DNA of 64,000 nt from contig JAENYK010000006.1 in assembly GCA_016841825.1 (NCBI GenBank), positions 186,001 to 250,000 on the forward strand. Reading direction: 5' to 3'. This DNA comes from Halothermothrix sp. (GTDB lineage Bacteria; Bacillota; Halanaerobiia; DY22613). Numbering within the stretch: position 1 is the stretch's first letter; each line of letters starts with the position of its first letter. The notes beneath the pieces were generated by a model, which was not told the origin of the DNA, did not search any database, and saw nothing but the letters and a program-made list of their open reading frames with translations. This document shows, in pieces, positions 8,345-17,481 of the stretch. The position numbers and the translations under genes were made by a program.

Positions 8345-10675
8345 TTATTTATGAATTTGATATAACTCTGGATCAATATCTGTGACCATTGGTGATATTT
8401 CATCAATAGAGCAAAGATATAAGTAATGGAGTGCTCTGGTCATAGCTATATATAATAGTTTAATATCCAATTCTTTCTCTTCATATTTCACATCCAGGGT
8501 GATAATAAATACACAGTCAAACTCCAGACCTTTAGCCAGATATGACGGCATAATCATTATTCCGGAATGGTACTCAGTCATATCTTCACTGATTAGTAGA
8601 GGTCTGGCGTTTTTGGGATACTGATTATAAAGTTTCTTACATTCATCCATGGTTTTGCAGATGATGGCAATAGATTTCATCTCTTCAGTCTGGAGTTTTT
8701 TAGTTTCACTGATCAGAAATTTGACCAGTTCCTGTGGTGAATTATTTCTGATCAAATAAGGAAGTTGGCCATGTCGGATTATAGGTTTGGCCAAAAGAGT
8801 CTCATTATTACCTTTTTGATAGTGTTTGATCACCTCATTAGCAAGATTCATAATCTCAATGGTAGTTCGATAACTCTGTTCTAAGGTAGTGAAAGTAGAC
8901 TCTGTTTTGGGAAAAATATTGGTGATTACTTCATCCCAATTCTTAATTGCTCTATAAGAATGGATACCTTGAGAGAGATCACCCATAATCGAAAAGGATT
9001 CTGTGTTGCTCAGTCTTTTCATCATATAAAATTGAAAGAGACTAAAGTCCTGGGCTTCATCGACAACCACATGGTTCAGCCGTAACCGTTTTCTAAATCC
9101 ATAAAGTTTCAATTTAAGATATACAAGGGGTGCCAGATCTTCTAATTCGATCTGGATCGTCTCTCGCATAGACTTCGCCTGATTGGCAATGTATCCTAAT
9201 AGTTGATCGGATAATTCTCCACCTGAGTAAATATCCAGAGTATCGGGGTCGGTTACTAATTGAGTATAGTAATCTAAGAGCTTGAGTTTGGGAAGTTTGT
9301 CTATATAGTCATCGACCAGTTTCTTTTGAGCTTTGGTTAATTCTTTGATCTTATGGTCTCTTTCCTCAGCTATTTTCAATACCTGTTGACGTTCTTCTTC
9401 GGTGACTGATGATTTGAGTGAGAAAATTTCGATAATATGATCTGCTCTGGCTTCTTCCCTGGCAATCAGTTCAGTGACACTTTTTTTAACAGCACGCTTT
9501 AAGCGAGTTCTTAGTTTGCTGGCACGTTTATAAATTGGATAGTATTTGTATTCAGATAGGAAAATGCTGCGAATCTCACTGGCTGGGACGACTACATTAT
9601 TCCCAATTTTCAGATCTGATCTGGGTAGAAAGTTCTCTTCAATATCTTTAACGAACTTGTCAATAACTCTTTTAAAGAAGAGCGAACCTTTAAAACGTGC
9701 ACTTTCCACCATTAGGGTCTGTTCTCTTTCCAGGTTATTCTTATTCACCAAATTTATCAGCATTTGATTAGTGTTTTTTAGTTTGAACTTACCACTCAGA
9801 TGTTCTAACATAAAATCTATAAAAGTGGTCTGTTTAACATATTCTACACCTAATTCAGGTAAAACTTCTGAGATATAATTTAAGAAAAGTTGGTTAGGGG
9901 CAATAATCATAAAAGTGTCTGGATCAAACATGTTCGCGTAAGTATAGATCAGGTAGGCGATTCTGTGTAAGGCGATTGTGGTCTTACCACTACCTGCAAC
10001 CCCCTGAACAATAAGAGGAGATTTGATACCAGCTCTGATAATTCGATTCTGTTCAGCCTGAATGGTTTCGGCAATGTCTTTGAGCCGGTTGTCAGCATTT
10101 GCTCCAAGAGCTTTCTGGAGTAGAGGGTCATTGGTTGTGATGTCAATGTCGAAGATATCCTGAAGTTCTCCATCTTCAGTAGTGTACTGGCGTTTGAGTG
10201 ATAGCTCACCAGTTATCAGTTCTTCTTCATTGGTAACTCTGATGGGAACGGTATAACTGGAATCACCTAAACGTCCTTCATAATACAGTGTGGCAATGGG
10301 AGCACGCCAATCGATGATAATAACTTCGTTGTCTGTTTCCCGGGTTAGTCCAGTTTTTCCTACGTAGCAGACTTCCCTTGTGTCAGTACCTTCAGGAGTA
10401 AAATCAATTCGTGCAAAGTAAGGTTTTTCTTTTGTGCGAGTCAAACCTTTTAATTTTTCCGTGTAAAATTTGATCTGCTCCGTACCGGTCATTAACTCGA
10501 TGTACGCTTGACTGCCTTCATCTGGATTATGCTTAAACTGTTTGAGAATTTCATTGGTGTCAGACCTTAATTTAGCCAATCGGTTAGCATAAGCACTTAA
10601 GGCAATCTCAACTTCTTCGTTAGTCATCTCCAATTTTGCCAATTCTTCTCGATAAGCGGGATGTTCTTTGAGCAT
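8345..10675 (-). CDS. helD: RNA polymerase recycling ATPase HelD
   Basis: Superfamily 1 (UvrD-like) ATPase of 776 residues, the length of Bacillus HelD, which pries stalled RNA polymerase from nucleic acid. An N-terminal coiled coil (residues 1-70) is the arm that reaches into the polymerase channel. Walker A is GVAGSGKTT with Lys231; Walker B is VVVDEAQDFS; the C-terminal helicase motifs include KGLEFDCVFI and IAMTRAL. The frame opens earlier, but AAAGGAGG lies just before the ATG at 10675 (MLKEHPAYREE), so that start is used. A monocistronic gene. Confidence 0.93.
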   Translation of the reverse strand: MLKEHPAYREELAKLEMTNEEVEIALSAYANRLAKLRSDTNEILKQFKHNPDEGSQAYIELMTGTEQIKFYTEKLKGLTRTKEKPYFARIDFTPEGTDTREVCYVGKTGLTRETDNEVIIIDWRAPIATLYYEGRLGDSSYTVPIRVTNEEELITGELSLKRQYTTEDGELQDIFDIDITTNDPLLQKALGANADNRLKDIAETIQAEQNRIIRAGIKSPLIVQGVAGSGKTTIALHRIAYLIYTYANMFDPDTFMIIAPNQLFLNYISEVLPELGVEYVKQTTFIDFMLEHLSGKFKLKNTNQMLINLVNKNNLEREQTLMVESARFKGSLFFKRVIDKFVKDIEENFLPRSDLKIGNNVVVPASEIRSIFLSEYKYYPIYKRASKLRTRLKRAVKKSVTELIAREEARADHIIEIFSLKSSVTEEERQQVLKIAEERDHKIKELTKAQKKLVDDYIDKLPKLKLLDYYTQLVTDPDTLDIYSGGELSDQLLGYIANQAKSMRETIQIELEDLAPLVYLKLKLYGFRKRLRLNHVVVDEAQDFSLFQFYMMKRLSNTESFSIMGDLSQGIHSYRAIKNWDEVITNIFPKTESTFTTLEQSYRTTIEIMNLANEVIKHYQKGNNETLLAKPIIRHGQLPYLIRNNSPQELVKFLISETKKLQTEEMKSIAIICKTMDECKKLYNQYPKNARPLLISEDMTEYHSGIMIMPSYLAKGLEFDCVFIITLDVKYEEKELDIKLLYIAMTRALHYLYLCSIDEISPMVTDIDPELYQIHK

Positions 10676-10893
10676 AAATTCCCTCCTTTTTGAATTGGGA
10701 CTGAGACATTTTTTAGACGACTTAAATATTATATTGGTTTTAGAATAATTTGTCAAGAGGTAATATGTACTAAGATCAATAATATTATTCCTATTTTTTA
10801 TAAAGGGCTTGTATTTAGCATTGGATATGGAGGATTAAAGTTTGTATGGCTGTTTTGCACTACCCTTCCCTAAATAATTTCTGAACACTATAA

Positions 10894-10931
10894 AGGTCAT
10901 AGATGCGTGTTATTCAGCATCTATGACCTTA
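10894..10931. repeat. 14-bp perfect hairpin after the amidohydrolase pair
   Basis: AAGGTCATAGATGC (10894-10907) pairs with 10918-10931. It lies just beyond the stop of the - strand amidohydrolase operon. No U-run follows on the - strand, so it may stabilise the mRNA end rather than terminate alone. Confidence 0.5.
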
Positions 10932-10964
10932 GTTGAGAAGTGATCTATTTAATTTTTTGCTAGC

Positions 10965-12131
10965 TTAGAATACGGGGCGTTTCCAGACCAGTTTACCTTC
11001 GATAAAGGTTTTCTCGATTACACTGGTATATGTAAATGGTTCACCATTGAGAACGATAAAATCTGCATCTTTGGTAGGTTCCAGAGAGCCAACTCGATCA
11101 GCTATCCCTAAAGACTCAGCAGGATTAATTGTCATGGCTTTTAGGGTATCGTCAAAGCTTAAGCCATGTTTATAAGCTACTGCTCCATAAGCCAGGAAAT
11201 GACGACAGTTAAGGAAAGGATGGTCGGTCATTAGGCAAACTTTGACTCCGTGTTTAGCTAGAATAGCTGGATTACGGTCGGTGAAATTAGCGGTCTCAAC
11301 TTTGCCGCGGGACGATAAACCAGGCCCTACATGGGCGACGGCACCCTTATTACCCAAAAATTCCGCAATTAGATGACCATCAGTACAGTGCTCAATACTA
11401 TAATTAATCCCAAACTCTTCACATAGTCTAATCGCAGTAACTATGTCATCATGACGGTGTGCATGGACTCGAAAAGGAATCTCACCTTTTAAAACCAGAT
11501 AGGCGGGTTCAAGATTTAGGTCGATCTCAAAATATTCTCCCCTGGTTTTAGCTTCATCTTTTTTGATCATATATTCTCTAGCATTTTGAAAATAGTCTCT
11601 GATTAGGGCGGCAGTACCCATTCGGGTTGATGGAGAGTGTTTGAACTCTTTACCGTGAAGGCGTTTAGGGTTTTCTCCCAGAGCACCTTTTAGTCCAGTT
11701 GGATTTTTGATCACCATATCATCTATGATAATTCCTGCCGTTTTACACGAAAAACCTAGACCACCGATAGGATTACCCGATCCGGGAAGAATTTGTACAG
11801 TGGTAATTCCACCTTCTCTAGCACCTGCAAAGCTTCGCTGAAAAGGATTAACCGAATCGAGAGCATTAACTTTTCCCACAATAGGTTCAGGTATCTCATT
11901 GCCATCATATCCAGCTTTACCTTCACCATCTCCCCAGATTCCAATATGGGAGTGGGCATCAATTAATCCGGGTAATATGACTTTGCCAGTGTAGTCTACA
12001 ATCTCTGCATTGGGAGCATCAATTGTCGAACCAATAGCTTCAATCTTACCTAGATCATTGATTAGAATCATCCCTGGATCGAGAATTGAACCAATCACAG
12101 GATATATTTTGGCACCTTTAATCAATAACAT
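10965..12131 (-). CDS. amidohydrolase, imidazolonepropionase-like (second of pair)
   Basis: A 388-residue metal-dependent amidohydrolase. Zinc-site motifs are HSHIG in GLIDAHSHIGI, HAHRHDD, SIEHCTDGH and the catalytic Asp in MTDHP. The composite domain of beta strands at both ends is typical of the superfamily (urease/imidazolonepropionase type). Its ATG overlaps the stop codon of the preceding paralogue by one base (TAATG), so the two are translationally coupled and may form a heteromer. The natural substrate is not evident; related proteins act as imidazolonepropionase-like or Xaa-Pro dipeptidase-like enzymes. Confidence 0.8.
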   Translation of the reverse strand: MLLIKGAKIYPVIGSILDPGMILINDLGKIEAIGSTIDAPNAEIVDYTGKVILPGLIDAHSHIGIWGDGEGKAGYDGNEIPEPIVGKVNALDSVNPFQRSFAGAREGGITTVQILPGSGNPIGGLGFSCKTAGIIIDDMVIKNPTGLKGALGENPKRLHGKEFKHSPSTRMGTAALIRDYFQNAREYMIKKDEAKTRGEYFEIDLNLEPAYLVLKGEIPFRVHAHRHDDIVTAIRLCEEFGINYSIEHCTDGHLIAEFLGNKGAVAHVGPGLSSRGKVETANFTDRNPAILAKHGVKVCLMTDHPFLNCRHFLAYGAVAYKHGLSFDDTLKAMTINPAESLGIADRVGSLEPTKDADFIVLNGEPFTYTSVIEKTFIEGKLVWKRPVF

Positions 12132-13297
12132 TATTCCACCTCCCGTGTAAAGACAATCTGACCATCAATAATGGTTATATCGGCAAAGGTTGTGAAATCT
12201 AGAGGATCATCTGACCAGATAACCAGATCAGCGTCTTTTCCCACTTCCAATGAACCGACTCTGCTCTGGATACCAATATGTTCTGCGGCTGTAAGGGTAA
12301 TACTCTTCAAAGCAGCATCACGTTTCATGCCCCAACTAACAGCCAGACCAGCGGTTAAAATCAGATATTGACCGGCAACAACCGGATGATCTGTGGTTAA
12401 TGTAAAGTCTACTTCCGCCTGAGACAGATAGACAGGGGTGCGAAAATCTCGATCTTTGTTTTCTACTTTTGAGCCATAATGCATGGTCGGTCCAATAGCA
12501 TAGTGACCGGCATTCTCTTTTAAGAAATCAACTAAGAGATAGCCATCGGTGACATGTTCAAGAGTATACTGGAGATCAAATTCTTTGCAGATTCGGATGG
12601 CGGTTACAATATCATCGGCTCGATGACAGTGAATACGTAATGGAATCTCACCTTTGATCACCGGAATTAAAGCTTCAGATTCTTTATCAAATTTGGGTAA
12701 ATCTTTCTCTGACTTAACTTGATTTTGTTTTTCTAAATATTGTCTGGCTTTTATTAATGCTTCTCGCAAAAGGGCAGCAGAACCCATTCTGGTAGAAGGA
12801 GTTTTGGGTTTCGCTGCATAGGGGCGTTTGGGATTCTCCCCAAGAGATGCTTTCATTCCACTGGGATTTAGAATAACTACATCGTCAACAATCGTGGTCT
12901 GTTTGCATTTGACTGCTACAGATGTTCCACCTATGATATTGCTGCTTCCGGGGAGAATATTAACTGTAGTGATTCCCGCCTCTCGGAAATCCTGGAATGC
13001 ATCATCTAGCATATTTACTCCATCAATAGCCTGACACCAGGGAGTAATAGGATTAGTCGATTCATTAGTATCATTACCTTCCCAGCCAACTCCCTGTTCA
13101 CTTATCCCGATATGGGTATGAGGTTCAATAATTCCCGGAGTTACTGTTCTGCCTTCCGCATTAATAATTTGTGCATCTTCTGGAATCTCTAATTCAGTTC
13201 CCAGGGCTTTGATAATACCGCCTTCCATTAGAATTTGACCATCTTCAATAATACCATGAGAGATGGTTTCTAAACGGGCATTGATTATTGCTAACAT
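12131..13297 (-). CDS. amidohydrolase, imidazolonepropionase-like (first of pair)
   Basis: Also exactly 388 residues, and clearly a paralogue of the gene that follows it. Motifs are HTHIG in PGIIEPHTHIGI, HCHRADD, TLEHVTDGY and TTDHPV. The only visible difference in the metal motifs is HVTDGY in place of HCTDGH. An AGGAGG-type site precedes the ATG at 13297. The promoter should lie upstream of 13297. Confidence 0.8.
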   Translation of the reverse strand: MLAIINARLETISHGIIEDGQILMEGGIIKALGTELEIPEDAQIINAEGRTVTPGIIEPHTHIGISEQGVGWEGNDTNESTNPITPWCQAIDGVNMLDDAFQDFREAGITTVNILPGSSNIIGGTSVAVKCKQTTIVDDVVILNPSGMKASLGENPKRPYAAKPKTPSTRMGSAALLREALIKARQYLEKQNQVKSEKDLPKFDKESEALIPVIKGEIPLRIHCHRADDIVTAIRICKEFDLQYTLEHVTDGYLLVDFLKENAGHYAIGPTMHYGSKVENKDRDFRTPVYLSQAEVDFTLTTDHPVVAGQYLILTAGLAVSWGMKRDAALKSITLTAAEHIGIQSRVGSLEVGKDADLVIWSDDPLDFTTFADITIIDGQIVFTREVE

Positions 13298-13662
13298 TTT
13301 ATCCCTCCTTATTCTTTATCACATAATAATATACTTCGCGAAGCGAAATTACTCTTTATATAGAATTTCAACAGGTATTTAAAAAACTCCTCTTATTTTG
13401 AAAGGAAAAGATTGGAGTTTTTAGTGAAACTAGTTGGAGATTATCCTGATTTCCTGGAAAGCCGAGTAAATACGGTAAAATAGTTGTTCAGGTTGGTCTA
13501 TCTTTTAGAGGATTTAAGGGCAAAAAAGAGAATTTATCTGTAGTGATATAGAAATGTGTGGATGTCGTTAAGTCAACCTATAGGGGTAAGTAACTGGTTT
13601 ATTTCTTTTATTAGAAAGGTTGTTAGTTAGTTACTTTCTAAATTCAGAGAGGAGAAATTTAG
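13298..13662. other. intergenic region with two short palindromes
   Basis: Holds the promoters of the divergent amidohydrolase and ogt genes. CTTCGCGAAG at 13334-13343 is a perfect 10-bp palindrome near the amidohydrolase start. AAGTAACT (13588-13595) and AGTTACTT (13629-13636) form an inverted repeat close to ogt. Neither can be assigned a protein. Confidence 0.35.
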
Positions 13663-14139
13663 ATGAACGAATATTACAAAGCCTATTATCCAACTGAAAT
13701 TGGTATTTTGGAGATTGCCGGAACAGAGGAAGGCATTGCATCGATTTCGTTTGTTAAGGAAGAAGATATGGAAGCCTCGATAAAGGTGCCGCCTATAATT
13801 CAGGAATGTGTGCAGCAGCTTACTGAATATTTTCGGGGCGAGAGAATAGAATTTACTGTTAAGCTTTTGTCTCAGCAGGGAACCGAATTTCAAACTAAAG
13901 TTTGGAATAAATTACAGGAGATTCCCTATGGGGTTACCTGGTCTTATCGGGATTTAGCGGAGGCTATTGGTAATATAAAAGCTGTCAGGGCAGTAGGGAA
14001 TGCCAATAGTAAGAATCAATTATCCATAATTGTCCCCTGTCATCGGGTGATTGGAAGTAACGGGAAGCTAACAGGCTATGCAGGAGGATTATGGCGAAAG
14101 GAATGGTTATTAAAACATGAAGGGTGTTTGACTGATTAA
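13663..14139 (+). CDS. ogt: methylated-DNA--protein-cysteine methyltransferase
   Basis: Suicide repair enzyme that moves the alkyl group of O6-methylguanine to its own cysteine. The active site PCHRVIG has the acceptor Cys126, followed by LTGYAGGLWRKEWLL, the conserved C-terminal segment. An N-terminal ribonuclease-H-like domain precedes the winged-helix DNA-binding part with AVGNANSKN. The length (158) matches the short Ogt type without an Ada regulatory domain. GAGAGGAG precedes the ATG. Confidence 0.96.
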   Translation: MNEYYKAYYPTEIGILEIAGTEEGIASISFVKEEDMEASIKVPPIIQECVQQLTEYFRGERIEFTVKLLSQQGTEFQTKVWNKLQEIPYGVTWSYRDLAEAIGNIKAVRAVGNANSKNQLSIIVPCHRVIGSNGKLTGYAGGLWRKEWLLKHEGCLTD

Positions 14140-14255
14140 TTTAGTACTTCAACTCAAGCTTTGATTGTGATTGTTTTTATGTTTATGACTTTTGTGGAAT
14201 AGTATTGTTTTAGTGGTAAATTAATTGAAAACTTTTTTGAAGGGGTGAGATACCA

Positions 14256-16130
14256 ATGAAAGGTAATAATTGTAGAGTGAATGGGTTGTTCATTGTCGGA
14301 TTAATTTTTCTTTTATTATCGGGCGTTGTTCAGGCTGAGGAAGTTTCAAAATCTTTAAACGTGCAGATAGGGGAGATGTTGAACCTGGGTATCGAGCCTG
14401 AGATACAGGAAGCAGCGTATGCAGGTGATCGGGTTATCTTATGGAAGGAAACGATGGCGACCGGTCTAGTGAAGAACTGGGGGTTAATTCTATATAACCA
14501 TGGTCAACCGGGTGATTCGTGGTTTTATACAGGTCCACTGACCAATACTTTTTTGGAATTTCATCTATCATTCCATCAATTTACCGACGATGGACGAAAA
14601 GAGTTATGTGTAGTTGGTACCAATGGGTCAAATGATGGTTGGGCATATTTTTTCGTTTTTGATATATCTGATGCTGGAATAAGGTTATTATATGAGAGTG
14701 AGAGTAATAGCTGTGGTGCGAGTTACTTTGTGACTTCAGAGGAGATTTATAGTCAAGGCATGTTTTTGGATCTTGACCTGGATCAGATTGAAGAACTGTT
14801 TATCTATCATGAAGTTCATGGTTCATTGCCTCAAGGTCCCTGTTGGGTAGATATCTTCACCTGGGAAGATGGAGAATTTGTTCAGGTGAATGAGAGATAC
14901 CCGGTTTTTTACATACCTTTCTTTGAAGAATTTCAAAAGGCAGCAGCAGAAGAAGAGAAGTTACCAATGGGTAATCATCGGATTTATTACGAATATATGG
15001 CTAAAATTTATCAGATTTGGGAAGAAGATTTGGGAGTTCAGGAAGCTTTACAAAAAGCTCTCTTGCCACCGATGGAGATGGGCAAAAAGATTGAACAATT
15101 ACTAGCTATTAAAGGTTATACTGTTTATCAGTCCATAAGAGCAGATCTGGACAGTGTTTCCCCTGAAGATGCTATTGTCTGGGTCAAAGGTTCAGAAGAG
15201 AATCAGCAGGAGATCTGGGTGATCTCTCAAAAGAATGACCATGCTGCTGATCCTGTGATCCTACCTTTACCAATCAACTTTCTAACTACTCCTGTGGAGA
15301 TTAGCTTTGTTACAGCCCCATTGATAATTCAACTTAATCGCAATCTCAATGGTACAAAGCCGGATTTGAGTTATTGTTATCGATATACTGGAGATAGTGT
15401 TTTTTTGGAAGGTCGAGAGGAGGTTAGTTTTACAGTTAATGGGCAGATTATTCATAGAATAATGGGGCAGATGTATAAAGAATTTAATTTGGTCGATCAG
15501 GAAGAGCTAATGTTTAATCTTCCGTTGATTGAAGCCCATCAAATAACAGAGACAATCAGGGTAGATGGTATTTTTTCAGAGAATATCTGGTCCAGAGTTC
15601 AGCCTGTTACTTTTCGACGAGACAATAATATCATTAGTGGGGTTACCGCCTGGAATGATGAAGAAGATCTTTCTTTTAGCTTACAAGCGGCTTATCAGGC
15701 TGAGGCTCTGTATTTAACTTTAAAAATAAAAGATGACATTCGAATATATTCTCAAAACTCAGAGCGCATTCTCCTCCAGAACCAGGATACACAAAATGAT
15801 CATGTAGAAATCTGGCTGATGGAATCTGGTCAATTACGGCATTATAGTATCTTCATATTACCTATGCAAACTATGGTTGTTGAGTGGAGTGACGCTACAG
15901 CCATTGAACCTACTCGGCAAATTAAGGCTCAGTGGATGCCAGCATCTGATGGATATTGGATGGAATTGGAGATTAAGGGTCTTGATCTCTCGGAGGAGAC
16001 TTGTTCGATAACCATAATTGTATCTGATATAGATGATGATTTACAGCAAATAGATCAAGCAACCATGTTGGGAACTTCTCAGTTCAGAGCAGAGATTAGA
16101 GAAACACTGGGAAGAATTTTGTTAAATTAA
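14256..16130 (+). CDS. secreted protein with C-terminal CBM9-like domain
   Basis: A 624-residue exported protein of unknown role. A signal peptide (GLFIVGLIFLLLSGVVQAEE) is clear. Residues about 30-240 are beta-rich with repeated acidic turns (DLDLDQIEEL), resembling VCBS/FG-GAP-like blades. The C-terminal 170 residues begin with IRVDGIFSENIWSRVQP and carry LTLKIKDD and VEIWL, the pattern of family 9 carbohydrate-binding-like domains. No catalytic site is recognised. It may bind a surface polysaccharide. AGGGGTGAG precedes the ATG. Confidence 0.6.
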   Translation: MKGNNCRVNGLFIVGLIFLLLSGVVQAEEVSKSLNVQIGEMLNLGIEPEIQEAAYAGDRVILWKETMATGLVKNWGLILYNHGQPGDSWFYTGPLTNTFLEFHLSFHQFTDDGRKELCVVGTNGSNDGWAYFFVFDISDAGIRLLYESESNSCGASYFVTSEEIYSQGMFLDLDLDQIEELFIYHEVHGSLPQGPCWVDIFTWEDGEFVQVNERYPVFYIPFFEEFQKAAAEEEKLPMGNHRIYYEYMAKIYQIWEEDLGVQEALQKALLPPMEMGKKIEQLLAIKGYTVYQSIRADLDSVSPEDAIVWVKGSEENQQEIWVISQKNDHAADPVILPLPINFLTTPVEISFVTAPLIIQLNRNLNGTKPDLSYCYRYTGDSVFLEGREEVSFTVNGQIIHRIMGQMYKEFNLVDQEELMFNLPLIEAHQITETIRVDGIFSENIWSRVQPVTFRRDNNIISGVTAWNDEEDLSFSLQAAYQAEALYLTLKIKDDIRIYSQNSERILLQNQDTQNDHVEIWLMESGQLRHYSIFILPMQTMVVEWSDATAIEPTRQIKAQWMPASDGYWMELEIKGLDLSEETCSITIIVSDIDDDLQQIDQATMLGTSQFRAEIRETLGRILLN

Positions 16131-16160
16131 TTTGTAAGTAATGAGGAGGTTTGAATTATT

Positions 16161-16565
16161 GTGGTAAAGGTAACCGAAGAAGCTCAAAACGAGTATGTAG
16201 ATTTTAAAAAAGAGTATACAGAGTTAATTCATATCGGTGAAGAATTTATCAAAAAAAAGGTTTTTAAGGGGCATAAACTTGAGAAATACAATCAGGTGAA
16301 AGATGGGTTAGTTTATTATGTTTATCATCATTTCCCTGAATTATATGATAAATATTTTGTGGGGGAACCCAGGCTGCCGAAAATATCAATCTGGTATTAT
16401 ATCTTAAATGATGTTCTCTGGATATCTGATAAATTATTAAATCCTATCTGGTGGCCCAGATATGGGGAGAATATTGTTGAATATATGACGTATTATAATC
16501 AGAAACTAACCCAAATAGCAGAAGAATTAGTGCTTCTGGAAGAAGTGGTTGATGATCAGGAGTAG
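16161..16565 (+). CDS. hypothetical protein, 134 residues
   Basis: A soluble, charged protein without recognised domain. The first 45 residues are helical and lysine/glutamate-rich; the middle is rich in Trp and Tyr (SIWYYILNDVLWISDKLLNPIWW), and a helix ends the protein. A GTG start is used because GAGGAGG lies about 12 bases upstream. It follows the secreted CBM9-like gene by 30 bases and may be cotranscribed with it. Confidence 0.5.
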   Translation: MVKVTEEAQNEYVDFKKEYTELIHIGEEFIKKKVFKGHKLEKYNQVKDGLVYYVYHHFPELYDKYFVGEPRLPKISIWYYILNDVLWISDKLLNPIWWPRYGENIVEYMTYYNQKLTQIAEELVLLEEVVDDQE

Positions 16566-16653
16566 TAAAAAGTTTCCATAATTAGAGGAATTAGACCAGT
16601 TTATGTTGAAGAACTATATATCAGCTAATTTAATCGTGAAAGGGTGGATCTTA

Positions 16654-17061
16654 ATGACCGATTTAAAAGTTAAGTTAACATTGCAAAGGGAGAAAGGCAG
16701 AGGGAAGATGGAACTGGAACATGGTCCAGTACTCCCATTAGCTGGAACAGTAGATGATTATGGAGTTGCTCCATATCAGATGCTGCTGGGAGCTTTAGGA
16801 TATTGTTTATTCTGGACTCTCCGTGATATCCTGGTAAAACAGAAGGTAGAATTTGGTGAGATCGAAGTAACGGTTGATGGTGAAAAACGAAAAGAACAGA
16901 TAGCTCATCTGGACTCGGCAAAAGTAGATTTTCTTATTGAGTCTGCTGAAGAAAATGAATCAAAAATTGAAAAAGCTGTGGAATTGGCTAAAAAATATTG
17001 TTCTGTATTCTATACATTAGAGAAAGTTGCTAAGATAGAGGTCACATACAAATTAAAATAA
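16654..17061 (+). CDS. OsmC family protein
   Basis: OsmC/Ohr-fold protein of 135 residues, a family that reduces organic hydroperoxides with paired cysteines. One Cys lies in LGALGYCLFWTLRD on the central helix and another in KKYCSVFYTLEKVAKI, the usual C-terminal position. The ATG at 16654 (MTDLKVK) is preferred over an in-frame ATG at 16603, which has no ribosome site and would add an atypical extension. A terminator follows at once. Confidence 0.85.
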   Translation: MTDLKVKLTLQREKGRGKMELEHGPVLPLAGTVDDYGVAPYQMLLGALGYCLFWTLRDILVKQKVEFGEIEVTVDGEKRKEQIAHLDSAKVDFLIESAEENESKIEKAVELAKKYCSVFYTLEKVAKIEVTYKLK

Positions 17062-17074
17062 AAATTTTTTCACT

Positions 17075-17101
17075 GCTCTTCCAATTTGGAAGAGCGTTTT
17101 T
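17075..17101 (+). terminator. intrinsic terminator after osmC-like gene
   Basis: GCTCTTCC-AATTT-GGAAGAGC (17075-17095) followed by G and a T-run. Confidence 0.9.
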
Positions 17102-17481
17102 AGATTATTTTTAAGATTATATGATAAATTTTGAAAGAAAAGCATCGGGTAAGCTAAGTCAATGATTTGGTACTAACTAAAATAGTATTTAGAGCTTTTT
17201 GATTGATGGGAAAGGGGAATGGTAAACATGGGTTGAGATAGAAACGAGATCACATAGGAATTAAAAGCATCGATTATATTCTCAGAGGACACAACAAATT
17301 TATTTTTAAACTATTTTTGCGTTTTTAAATCAACATCATACTAATTAGATTTCTTCTCGATGGAGGAATAGTAGTTGTTTTATCGAATTTCATTTATAGT
17401 AAAATTAGTTCTTCAAACTCTCTGAAGTAGGTAGTTTTGATGAGGACGGATTTTTGAACAGAGAGATGAGGGGGGAGAGAT
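17102..17481. other. intergenic leader of the diguanylate cyclase
   Basis: A 380-base AT-rich gap upstream of the cyclase. I looked for a c-di-GMP riboswitch core and found none. No hairpin with a T-run and no small gene with a ribosome site was seen. Confidence 0.3.

Noticed and set aside
17102-17481. c-di-GMP riboswitch before the diguanylate cyclase
   Set aside because: No GEMM core motif or terminator structure could be found.
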